Below, in pieces: positions 24,867 through 38,412 of a stretch of 64,000 nucleotides of DNA. The stretch is taken from NCBI RefSeq assembly GCF_037975245.1, contig NC_092574.1:20834713-20898712 (forward strand), given 5' to 3'. The position numbers and the translations under genes were made by a program. The notes below the pieces were generated by a model. The model saw only the letters and a list, made by a program, of their open reading frames with translations, made no database searches and was not told the DNA's origin. Every line of letters begins with the position of its first letter. Position 1 is the stretch's first letter. Origin of the DNA: Apostichopus japonicus (lineage: Eukaryota > Echinodermata > Holothuroidea > Aspidochirotida > Stichopodidae).

Positions 24867-25628
24867 ACAAAGCATACTTAGTATTTTAACTACTTGAGAC
24901 CATGTGCATGTCTGCTTGAAGAACCTCCTCTATATCGTTAGAGATGAACACATGCTAACAGCCGTATCGTAAGATGTTATGGACATCAAAAAGTATTTGA
25001 TAAAATGATGAAAATGATGAAACATGTCAATAATTAACATCACTTTCGGAAGAATGATCACAAACATAATTAAGCCTCTTACTTTGATATTATTTCACGT
25101 CTATGAATGTGACATGATTGTCATTTTGGGGGAGGTGAATTATTACTTACTAATAAATATTTATTGCTTCGGAGATGTAGTTTCCTTTGTGTTCTCTAAA
25201 GCTTGTATACATTGTTGTTATGACTTATGAGTGTAAAAAAAAAAGGTTTTTATTGTGATATGTATTCTCAAATATAACTTTTTGTGAGTTCGTTTGATAT
25301 TATAATAGGAATATAACTCAAAGCACATAAACTTCAGTGTATTACAGGATATTGAAAGACATACAATCAATAACCGATAGTATAAACATTTACTGTATAT
25401 AGTTTATTTAACGATAAAATAACTAACAGCGAACACAGCAGAATCATATATATAAGTGGAAAACATCTTAAACAAAATATCGCGATAATAAAAGCTTTGT
25501 TTATCTTTGACAAATGAGCATACACAATAAAACAAGTTACGTAACAAGAAAAGATATAACGAAGCCTCAAAGCGTATGAAATCAACTTATAACAAAGTTA
25601 AGTGCTTTGCTATGTGGACTTTCTTTCA

Positions 25629-25632
<4 letters not shown>

Positions 25633-25660
<28 letters not shown>

Positions 25661-25716
25661 GATATATAGATATATATATATATATATATAAATATATATG
25701 TATATATATATATGTA

Positions 25717-25756
<40 letters not shown>
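25633..25756. repeat. (TA)n array with GATA/TGTA interruptions
   Basis: About 124 bases of TA repeat with regular interruptions. Confidence 0.95.
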
Positions 25757-25759
<3 letters not shown>

Positions 25760-25800
25760 GAAATCGTAGTGAGTTGAAAAATCCAGAACAGTGAAAAAAC
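25757..25800 (-). repeat. 3' tail fragment of SINE family 2
   Basis: The reverse complement reads GTTTTTTCACTGTTCTGGA, then CAACTCACTACGATTTCAAT, matching the tail of the copy at 12990-13037 and again adjoining (TA)n. Confidence 0.7.
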
Positions 25801-26916
25801 ATATATATGTATATGAACAATGTGAGAAAAATAAATAAAATGAAGCTGTTAGAGCGTTGCGTATATATGCCTCAAATCCAAAGTTCAATTTCTAAACAAA
25901 TGTATATTCGACCCCACCCCATTTTTTTTTTATCGACAATCCCCTAATCAACTTCAATACAATAATGTCTAAAAAAATCCGCTTCCTTAACACCTTAATC
26001 AAAAGCCTTCTCCTCTGGTAAGTTTGTTTCTCATCTCCACGGAAAGAAGAAAATATTCAATACATGTACTTTTTGTTAATTAATCTGACAAATGTTGACT
26101 TTGTATAATATCGATGTATTTAGACGGCAGACTTATAGGCCTATCGACACAAAAATAAAAGCATTCAATTCTTCTTCTTTTTCATTTTTGTTATTAGCTT
26201 TTGTTTATATGATTGGAAAAAAAACATCAGAATAAAATATAATATTATTTTCACGAATCTTTGTGAGACAATACGCTTTATATAAATGCAAAAGAATACA
26301 ATGTAAACTGAAAGAATATAAAGCGGCTCTTGAGATAATGAAAATAACGGGAAGAACTTAATAATGAAAAAAATTCTGGAGATCTAGTGAGTAGCATTGA
26401 TTATTCATCAGTTTATCATTTGGGGTTTATACAAGGGGTTGATAACAGGTTCTCCTATATACCAATATAGAAGGATCAAACAGAAGTCCGGGACTGTTTT
26501 GGAAAACAACAAAAAAAAAACGATTTTTGGGGGGGAGGAAAATTGTTATTTGACCAGCTGCTTGGTGCAAGATTTGGCCGAACCAATCTGAGTAAGTAAT
26601 ATATTCAAGTTTATGTAATAATCTCCACCAATTTATCGTTTGTAATTTTATAAAATATTAAGTCTTATATTGACACATGCATGTATGTAGGTATACTAAA
26701 CTACGTGGAATATTGAAAGAAAACTAAAAAGGTTATTTATATGTATTTGGGATGAAAGAGGTATGGGAGAGGTGAAGGGAGGGTGTGTGGGGTGTGGGGG
26801 ATGTATCCTTTCCTGCATATAATACAGTTATTACCATGCAGCGATGCTTATGCTGATGAATGACTTTAGGTACAGGGAACAAACTTAATTACGTGTTTAC
26901 TTTCTTGCTAAGGTCT
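25801..26916. other. Upstream region of the IgGFc-type gene
   Basis: No coding signal. A G-rich block lies at 26758-26800 and a TATAATA-like motif near 26818, about 100 bases before the first ATG. A T-rich CTAAG at about 26901-26912 could instead be a splice acceptor, which would place the true transcription start further upstream. Confidence 0.35.
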
Positions 26917-26959
26917 ATGGAGGTCATAACGCTGACAATTTTTCTCCTCGTCTCTGCGG
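26917..26959 (+). CDS. IgGFc-binding-domain protein, exon 1 (signal peptide)
   Basis: ATG at 26917 encodes MEVITLTIFLLVSA, a short hydrophobic leader, followed by the first base of a split codon and a strong donor, G|GTAAGT (donor at 26960). Joining to the acceptor TCTTCCAG|AT at 29075 keeps the frame (phase 1) and makes the split codon GAT. The joined product begins with a leader and then DPFIVQYIFPLLPMTCSEN, which runs directly into the IgGFc-binding domain. A secretory leader fits the many N-glycosylation sequons downstream. The link is inferred from splice signals and phase; no transcript evidence is available. Confidence 0.6.
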
Positions 26960-29074
<2,115 letters not shown>

Positions 29075-30218
29075 ATCCTTTCATTGTTCAGTACATATTT
29101 CCACTGTTACCAATGACATGTTCGGAAAACAAAACAACGGTAACCAAACTCTTCATTAGCACTGGAAGCGATCATAACGAAACTAATGGTACCATATCGT
29201 TTCTAAATCAAAATATTGACGATATATTCTTCTCTATTGCTCCGAGTGAAGGAATTTACATTGATGTTCCAGATACCGCAGTATCGTCTGTACTCGACTT
29301 CATAGGTAACATGTCATTGAATACAACGGTGGTTGTTTCAGCGGATGAAACGGTGAGAGTCTACGTCCAACAATACTGCAATAATACCGTGGTGTGGTAT
29401 ACTATTATGGACAATGTTCGAATACTTACCGAGTCAGAGGTATCGATGAGATTGGCAGAGAGTACTGGGTCCTGATGCATTATTTTGATGACATTGTAAA
29501 GATCGCTATATTGGCTTTAGAAGACGATACCATTGTGCGGTTAACCCCACCCTCAAATTCAACCGATGATACCCTTGAAGTAACCATTGACGCACTTCAG
29601 ACCCTCTATGTGGGCCACAGGTCTGATATGTCGGGTACAAGGATCAATGCTTCGAGGCCAGTATTGGTATTGTTTTCCTACCAATCCTGGAATACTCCAT
29701 ATAGTAACTATTTCTGTGCATCATTGATCGATTGTCTCGACGATGTTTCCAGATGGGATCGTCAGGTTGTACTTTACAGCGGCGAGTGGTGGTCTTGGCG
29801 GCATGTAGCTTACAAACTTTTGTCCCCTTTCGATACCGATATTAACGTAACGTCTGGAGCGGGTAACAGTGAAGAGTTTTCGGTTAACACCAGTGAGTTC
29901 ATTATCCGCAACGTCGATATCGTCGAAAGCGAGAAGGAATACATAGAATTCAATGCTACCAACCCAATTCTCATTCTAGAGATATCCTACAAGGGAATCG
30001 TAACAAACATCGTTCCTCCTCTCGCTCGTGACGTCATAACGGAAGTAACCTTCCCAGTAGCAACTGAGCTCAAATGGTATTCGTTTTATTTGGTCCTCTG
30101 GCTTTCAAATGGGACAAGAGCAACAGACATTGCTATAGATGATTCCTTTGAATTTAACTTCGAAGAATATTCTGATATGCACATGACCTCTAATAATATC
30201 ATCAAAGTTAATGTTTAA
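29075..30218 (+). pseudogene. IgGFc-binding-domain protein, exon 2, frameshifted
   Basis: The acceptor at 29074 opens a frame through TVTKLFISTGSD and VVVSADETVRVYVQQYC. A second frame carries YRVRGIDEIGREYWVLMHYF, LTPPSNSTDD, YVGHRSDMSGTRINASRPV and NYFCASLIDCLDDVSRWD, ending at TAA 30216-30218. These match the IgGFc-binding N-terminal domain: LGxEYxV, the DLTGTxI..KPV block, and the Cys and D...W..Q block. At least ten N-x-S/T sequons and no membrane segment suggest a secreted glycoprotein, in this family mucin-like or immune-associated. The two frames meet between 29385 and 29475, within or near GTGGTGTGGTA. An extra GT there would explain the shift. It is either a real pseudogene mutation or a sequence error, because the intron structure is otherwise intact. 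Confidence 0.75.
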
Positions 30219-32015
30219 TTTTACTCATAAAATTAATACCTTTAATGGCACTCACATCTTAAGAGCCAAGTTGCAAGCACAAAGTAATTACGTTGAATTG
30301 GGCAACTACTATGTGCTGTGAAGAAGAAAAAAACCCGCCCTTGATGTGCAAATCAAATCTTATTATTTTATAATATAAACATCGTCTCTGGCAGCTTGAC
30401 AAACACAATAGCTTCTGCAGAATGAGAAGCATGCACAAGTCTTGAAATCTATAATTGTTTGGGGGTTTTATTGGGGCGGGGGCTACAGTATCTGCCGTTA
30501 AACAGTATTCAATGGGAATTGGAATTTGAACGTGTGTGTATATTTGTTTTGCTATCTCTGTTAAAGCTCATTAGTGCATGTATACATGATTACAATTATT
30601 TGATGCAATCAATGTCAGTGCCACCAAAGAATCAATTGTGGACTGCAAAATAATCACCTTTATTATTAACGGAACTCCTGTCGCGCGACGGAGTTAGTGT
30701 CATAAGTTTAGACAGCTGCTTGACACTATTCATTCATTCATTCATTTATTTGTTTTTTCACATAAATATTACAATGTGAATGGAAGTCTTCTGAAAAGCC
30801 TATGCTGGCTTAACAAAACAGAAGACTACCATGAAGAAAAGATAGAAAATAGTGAAAATAATGTTAAGAACAATACGTATACGCTTGAATATGTGAATAT
30901 GCTGCTATGCGACTATGCAGCTAAATCATAATTAATAAGACATGATAATTTCTTTAGTAAGACATTTACTAAATGTGGAGTTCATGAAGAATATTCCTTC
31001 ATGGAGCGTGAACACCGAGTAGAAGTTTTCTGATGTAACTTAAAAATAGTGTAGTCAATTTTTGTACTTGGTCGGCTTTATTTATATCAACATCTTTTCA
31101 CGTCTTTCTCGAGGTCAATGGTCTAGTGTACAATAAACAAAATAAAATACAAAATAAACCACATACAATATAAAATAAGAAAACATATTACATCCAACGC
31201 ACAAACAACATACAAAATAAAACACAGCATACAAGCATGTAACAACATACAATATACCAAATATATAATAAACAACATGCAAAGTACAATGTACACTATA
31301 TAATGTACAATATATATAATGTACAATATGCAGGGAATTGATCGGTACCTTAGAACATTAAGTGTAACCTAATACACTTGATTTTAACTCGTTACTGTAA
31401 ACATTGACGAATGGGTGTTGAACAAAGAGTGAAGATGGTTGGATCTGTTAGGTTTGGATTCATCTTACAGCCGCGGTTCACACATTGACAGATACAGGTA
31501 GCCTATATCATACCATATAGTCTAATACATATCACGTCCGTGACCTGCACATTGCTGTCTGTAAATAAGTGGAGCGATACATGATCCTATCGTCATTAAG
31601 AAGCCTGGGGAAAAGTTGGGGTGAAGATTAATCCATTCTCAGTTTCGCAATATACCGGTACCTAAAGAAATGATTATCCATGGCACAGTCCACCATTGAC
31701 AATCAAACTGAATCCACTGCAGTATCGGTCATGGGTGAGGGTGTGGGGGGGGGGGGAGGGTGGATTGAACTTGGCATAGGAATTATAAGAGCGTAGTATT
31801 GTTGTATCTGTAACGTTGCTATAACAATTGAGGTTATATAACAAGTTGCGTAAGACAAAGAGAAATTTAAAATATGCACACAATCTGCAAATGATCCTGC
31901 TATAAGCTATATCCTTACTAGAAGATAAAAAATAATTAGGTCTAAGGCGAGAGTAAATACCACATTGAGAGTAAAACTGTCTTCATCGCAATATTTACCC
32001 ACTACAGGGACTTAT
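30219..32015. other. No gene seen; low-complexity A-rich stretch
   Basis: No clear polyadenylation signal directly follows the IgGFc-type stop. Other contents are CATT repeats at about 30730-30749, an A-rich ACAATATA/AAAATAC stretch at 31118-31330, and a G run at about 31744-31756. Confidence 0.4.
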
Positions 32016-32232
32016 TGACTTAAATCAGGTGCCTTCCAATCATATCATAACGTCCCCAGTTCGATTCATTCCAAGATTAATGTATGTCGTCCAGTTACAG
32101 AGTCGTTGACAATTGACAATTCATAATCATGGACGTTAAACATGGATCTAAGAGACTGACTTCGGTCAGCTTGCGGCTTTGATAAACCAATGAGGCTTCT
32201 TCGCAAGTTCTTGCTTGCAGGAGGATCTAAAT
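32016..32232 (+). repeat. SINE family 1, copy 2 (A box decayed)
   Basis: It matches the SINE at 248 from TTCCAATCATA onward, with a degenerate B box AGTTCGATTCATTCC. It then follows the body (CATGGACGTTAAACATG, GACTTCGGTCAGCTTGCGGC) to GCAGGAGGATCTAA. The A box is no longer recognisable. Confidence 0.8.
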
Positions 32233-34470
32233 ACATAAAAATCACGCAGATGTCCCGGATGTATTAAAATCGACTGGACAAGTTTCGTTTGTTTCTTCCT
32301 TAGTTCAAGATGTTCAGAAGCTCTTATCTACAAACTATGACGTCATCAAGGAGCTTCTTTTGATTTTACCTCTTTGTTATTGTGTTGGGTTGGTCCAGAA
32401 AATACAACCAACACTGACGTCACGTCTATGGAACACATAAAACACGCAAATCTTAACATCAATGAAATATCGAACATATGATCGATGACGGTAGAAGATT
32501 TGTTTGTAATATGATGTTGGCATTTCAGCTTGAAGGAAATTGGTTCGGTTTATGAAACAGACGTTCTTCTTATATAGCGTTTTGTTTCATTAAGACCAAA
32601 CTAAATCTCATAAAGGAATGTGGAGGGGGTAGTGTGACGTTGCTGTTAAGATACACACATGGATGTATAACCTACTTTGGTAGTTAAGTATTGGTCTATT
32701 AACTCAACCGGCCTATTTTCTTCAAGTATATGCAATTTGTCACTTCGCCAAGCAAATTGTAAAACTAGTCCATCTACATTGACCTGGCCATAAATTGAAT
32801 TTGAGCAAATCAATTCAGTTAACGTTCCACTGAACTCCATTCTATAGTGGTAAAAAACAAAGAAAGAAAATAGAATTTGAAAATGGAACGTTAAAAGACG
32901 AACTGACCTTAAAACACGGAAGAGAAAATATATTTCAAGTATCTGGGGCAAGAAAAACATGCTACCATTTTCATTATTAATTTGTTACGAAATGCGCTAA
33001 GATAATCAATCACGAGATTCCAGATATGAGTCCAATAATTATAATTAATGTTTAGAAGAACACCTGACAACATTGTCAATGGTTTATGTTTTGATCTTGT
33101 TTTGTTCTGTTAGGGTTGTTTTTTAGTCAAATAAAATATCGAGTTAACAAAGAACAAAAATCAATATCAGAATACTTTTGACTAAATTCTCAAAGGAAAT
33201 AAAGGCCAGGTGTTTTTTTTAATATCTTATACATCATGCACAACACAACACTAAACAATACGGTTTGACACAGACTTACATTTCTTTGCGTAAATGTATG
33301 CATTCTTGCTCACATCCAGTGTCTATATTTACATGCACATGTAATTTCTATTCACATGGCAAAATGCTATATAAGTTTACATCGCTTGCGTTGCGTTGAA
33401 AGGTAGTCTGTATCGGCCCCAAATTATAGCACTCTTTAATTGCTAGAAGCTTTCAAAAAGTACTTTCCTGGAGGTCTTTGCTCTCCAAATTGTTCTCAGA
33501 CATTTTAAAGGACCACACAAGATGACTGAATCTCCCAGTGAGGAAAATTTCCTGGAAGGTTGTCATAAAAACTAGTTTAAGAATTTTGACCAAAGGTGAC
33601 CATATTTGAATACCTAGCATATTGGGGCCAATACAGAGTACATTTAAGCTGTATATATGGTATATAATAGTAAAATGGTCATAACGCAGATATATAGTAC
33701 TTTCCAAAGGAGGGAAATACGTTTGTTTTGCCGACGTTATTTTTAAAGTTTTAATACGGCTAGTAAAACTGTGGGCATGAATATTGTTCATATTTCATAT
33801 CTTTTCATTTCATTATTAAAACCAGTATAAAACAGCAGACATTTATGAAAAGGAGTTCAAAGACCTATCAAATATAAAAAACAAGGGGGACAGGACGTGA
33901 TTAAACAATTTAGATATATGTGTATATTAACAGTATCAGTAAGATTCTTACAAAGTTTAACATAAAATGAATAAAAAATGACTGGAATTATTATAAAGGT
34001 TCTAAATGATCAGACTTGATGGAATATTGTAGCCCGATAAATTCCTGTACAATAATTGAATTCTGAATTTTCGACAAGATATATGGATTTCTGTGGTTTC
34101 TGCTGGATTTAATGAAAATACCCGTGAGTTAGACATGCAATGGGTGGTTTTTGTCATTCCTCATTTGGGCCGTCATTCTAATATTCACTCCTAGCAGCTG
34201 CATTCATAATTTCTCTCAATGACTGGTAAGCTATATTCAATATCAGTGACGTATAATTAGGAAACTTTATCATTCTATTCGTACCTCTCGATGATATGAA
34301 GGGATACCAAACAGGTACAGCATAGATAATAATAATAGAGCTGAAAATATTTTCCTTCGTACCTTGTCTACAAATCCTCTTACATCTATCTCTTTGTGTT
34401 CACCCTGCTCATTAACCTGGCTGTATTCTGTGCTTGTATTTGTCCCTTCTGTTACTGTTACTTGTCATTT
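32233..34470. other. No gene recognised
   Basis: Open frames of about 104 and 112 codons on the minus strand (32646-32960, 33453-33791) show no domain. No repeat family was identified. Confidence 0.35.
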
Positions 34471-34473
34471 AGC

Positions 34474-34510
34474 CTCTGAAGAAGATCCTGCTAGGATCGA
34501 AACGTCACCT
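34474..34510 (+). other. Hammerhead-like core motif
   Basis: CTGAAGA at 34476-34482, a 6-bp stem GATCCT/AGGATC with a short loop, then GAAACGTC. This mimics the hammerhead order CUGAUGA-stem II-GAAA-..UC but has A for the conserved U. Hammerhead motifs in Penelope-like elements are established. The assignment here is weak and no Penelope protein was seen. Confidence 0.25.
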
Positions 34511-36616
34511 TCGCACCTTTGCTAAGACACGACACAAATTTAACTAGATACAATATAATACACTTTGCTTGCTACCTTCGTTATATGACAATTGAACGCC
34601 ATGTTTTTGTCAATACATACTCCTAAGTATATATAGTCAGTTTTCGATGTTCTCTCAACCTCTTATCCATGTAATATTTTAACACTCTGTGATTTAGATG
34701 ACAAGAGGCCTTCATGCTCTATGTTAATGTTAACAAACCACATTTCCTTCAGTTCGATTTATTTGGGGCGGATTGAGCAATAAGTTCTTTCGATCGATAT
34801 CTTGAAATTATATCATTAACATATTGTTGATAATTCAAATGATCATCGACAAAGGTAGTCTTAGATATTTGGCATGATAAGGCAGGCGTCATCGGCATAT
34901 TTTGTGTCTTAGATAATGATCGTTAGATTTAATTTCGTCCGTGTATAAAGTAAACAGTATAGATCAGATAATGGGTTCCCTGAGGCAAAACAACTTTCTT
35001 TTCAGACATATCTGATGGCTCGTTCTCCAATTTCTCCAGCCATGACATGACAGTGTCTTGTTTTCCGTATACGTAACACGATGAATTTTGAAATATGCAG
35101 CGACTTTGATATAGGCGTTCAACAACTTTACTAAAAGCAAAAATATAAACAGGAGGATTTAGGGGATTGCAGAGGTCAGCATACGGATTAATTTTTCGAT
35201 GATGTCAGCTCTTGGTTGCATCGGTTCTTCGTTCTTTGTGGTGGTCCTAAAGGGGGGGGGGGGGTGGGGGAAATAACTTCAAATACTCAATATTGTTTTA
35301 TCAGTTTCTATATTTAACAAGTGGAATTGTTCTTGAAATTTAATATCATCATACTACTTTTCTATTCATGTTTTCGACTAAAATCTTTTAGCCCCGAAAT
35401 CAATCTCAAAACATTAAAATAAGTCAGTGCTCTTCAAGTTTCGTTAATATTTGAGCTTATCCAATGATTTACATTATAATTTGTATGTTCGTTCAACTAA
35501 TAATAAGTTGTTATTGATTTAAGTTCAATACTACATTGAATAAGGTTATTGTAAAAGTCCCTTGCTAAATTAATTCTATTCGTTTTCATATTAGTAAGGA
35601 TCAAATGTGACACAAAAAATTAGCAATTTAAAAAAAATGTTATTGTGATACTTAAAATTAATTTTGACTACTGACATTAATGAACTGGTATGTTGTTCTG
35701 TAAAACAGATATAATCGAATATTTATACTATCCCCTCCCCGCCTCCCCCAAATATAGAGTCAAGAAATAGAAGTGTTTGACGCCCTAGAAGAATGTATCG
35801 ACAGGTTGCATAACAATTAGCCCTCCTCCCCCACCCCTCCCCCACCCCCGCCGCCCCGGCCATGGATATTTATGAAAACCCTTTTTTTTAGAATATAGTT
35901 GGACTATCCTGCAGGAGAGCTGGATACCGAACTATAAATGGTGTGTATAATTGTATACATCAACTAAGTGGAAAAGTTTCAGCTGCGACTGATCGTCGGA
36001 GTGTAGAAAGTGTCTTCATGTCGCGAGGTACATAAAAGCAACACTTTCATGCTGAATGTATCAGGTAAAAATATCTCTAATTTAATTTGATTATTAATAA
36101 CATATATAGTGTAATTTTCTCAGCATTCTTCGATCCTCATAATCACTTCTATAGTTTTTGAATTTCAGTACCTATTTTCTGACTTCCTGTGCTTCTCTTT
36201 CTTATGTGAACTGATTTCATTTCCTCAGAAAATTTTCGAAGACGAAATCAACATTTTATGTTATGTTATTTCCTCTCTTTCTGTATTTCTAGAACAAGCA
36301 ATATTCTGAATGGCATATATAGGTTGAAAACATTGTTAACTTTGCATCCCATTTTCGTCAGTATTTCTGGTTTCCATGTATTTTATGCGCAATTCGATCA
36401 AAATTACCCTCTAACCAAACGTAACTTCTGTTTGATACAGACAATTATGTGAAAGTGATAATTATACAAGAAAAACAAAGCCCAAAGGACTTTTAAATTA
36501 ATCACTAAAGTTGCTTCGAGCTATATAGAAACAGTATCAAAATTCGATCAATTTATGTTAATTTATGCCGAATAATTCTTTGTTTGTCGTTATAAAGAAG
36601 AACGTTTTAGTCCTCG
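34511..36616. other. No gene recognised
   Basis: It contains G or C tracts at about 35252-35270 and 35821-35860 and otherwise AT-rich sequence. Confidence 0.4.
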
Positions 36617-36656
36617 TATAAATATATATATACGCACACACCCACACATACACACA

Positions 36657-36699
<43 letters not shown>
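36617..36699. repeat. (TA)n/(CA)n microsatellite
   Basis: TA repeat, then CACACA/CCCACA units, then about 40 bases of TA. Confidence 0.92.
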
Positions 36700-36701
<2 letters not shown>

Positions 36702-38300
36702 GAAAAGATAAGCAAAACATGTGATGCCTTTAAATCCAACATAATATTTAGAATAGAATAGATATAACTACACGCTACACAAATTTTCGGACACCCTGGC
36801 CATTCGTCAGGTGTGAAAAGAGTGATTGAAATTACGTTAGTCTACCGTAAGCCCCAGACTGCTCAAAGTGCATGAACCCGGAAAGAAAAGCCATATCCCT
36901 ATTGAGACCATGACAGTGTGAACGTACTTTAAGGATCAATTCGACTTCCTTCAAGTTTCTTTTATTATGGTCAGACAAATTACCCAGGATTATTGCAAAC
37001 TTAAGATTAAACTGGTTTTGTTGTGTCTGATTGTGCTTTTGTGATTATCGTATACGAGGAATGGAGGTTTAGCCAATGTATTGTATATAGTTGGACATAT
37101 ATATATATATATATATGGTCTTGTACTTCTGCTCCTCTGAAGCTATCAACATGAAGTTATGTCACATAACCACCCAACAATTATTATTACCTTTCTTCAA
37201 AAAATGTGCAACCAACTTTTCCACTTTTTCCCCACAAAATCTGGAGGAATGTACATTATATTAACTTCTTATATACCCGCAGGTAGTCTTGGAAAACTTG
37301 GAAGTCTATCCAAACAAAGGACAAAGCAAAAGATGAAAGTGACAAACAAAGACACAAGACATGTCGGTGTCAGTATATAACTATACATGATATTACATCA
37401 GTGTCCTGTGACAGTTTCAATTTGAATCAGTATATTCTCCAGAACGCCACAAAGAATGATTGCTTTGCAAGTGTCACCAGGCTGCTCCTCTTTCATCGGT
37501 CAATAATTAATTCACCTCTGGACGATATATCCTATTATTTCACACCAATGTCTCAGTGCTATTGATTATTCGTATAAGAAAGGCATAGCCTATGCAGTAT
37601 CTTCAATTTGATAAAAAAAAAACAAAAAAACAAGGGGGAAACAACATTGTATATCACCAAAGAAAGTCATTAAAAGTATTTGCCGTCCGGTCTTGAAATT
37701 GGATTATATTTTACTTCAAGGGAGCAGTAATTGAATTTACGGGGCACTAACTCTTTTTTTACTTAAGGCCCAAGTTGGTATACTGAATTTTTGGTATTTG
37801 ACTCTTGTTACATTTAGGTTTTTTTTAATTTTGATCATGTTTGGGGCTGTCATTTGATTTTAAAATAAGTCATTGACTTTGACTTGCTGTCTCTGGTTTC
37901 AAAATAGAAAAGGTAGACGAAAGGAAATTGGTAATAATTGATTTTTTTTTGTAGTACCTTCGCTTACGTCAACAAGTCATCGATTGTAAAAATCATTACA
38001 AAATGAAAATGACATTGGCAATGTTTTTATTTCACTTCTTGTGGAGGAAGGGGTGGGGGTCGCAGTGAGGGCGGCGCGCGCGCCTACCCGTCGCAACCAC
38101 TTGCGTAGAGGCTATACAAGAGAAGGACGTGTTTACACCCAACTAGATGTATATCTATGCGTGGAAACGCATAGCATTGAGTATTTTATGATACAAGTAC
38201 ATTACTGTGTGAATAGGAAATGACAGTGTTATATGTGTATACATAGTGTGATCTATAAATAAACTATCACATGCAATACATGTATATATTATATTGCAAT
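36700..38300. other. No gene recognised apart from the decayed stretch above
   Basis: A short (TA)n lies at 37096-37117 and a GC-rich GGCGGCGCGCGCGCC patch near 38069-38083. Confidence 0.35.
36780..37010 (-). pseudogene. Possible decayed coding sequence, unidentified
   Basis: Read on the minus strand, a frame gives FNLKFAIILGNLSDHNKRN, then EVELILKVRSHCHGLNRDM and FLSGFMHFEQSG, before stops appear. The composition reads like protein, with charged and hydrophobic alternation and few low-complexity runs, but no family is recognised. It may be part of a retroelement. Confidence 0.25.
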
Positions 38301-38327
38301 ATATTCATATATATATATATATATTAA

Positions 38328-38371
<44 letters not shown>

Positions 38372-38412
38372 GTGGGTATATGTGTGCGTGCGTGTGTGGG
38401 TGTGTGTTTGTG
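38301..38412. repeat. (TA)n/(TG)n microsatellite
   Basis: TA repeat with an ATTAAATA interruption, passing into GTGTGCGTGCGTGTGTGG. Confidence 0.92.

Noticed and set aside
31123-31326. A hydrophobic minus-strand frame resembling a membrane protein
   Set aside because: Produced by the A-rich ACAATATA-type low-complexity stretch.
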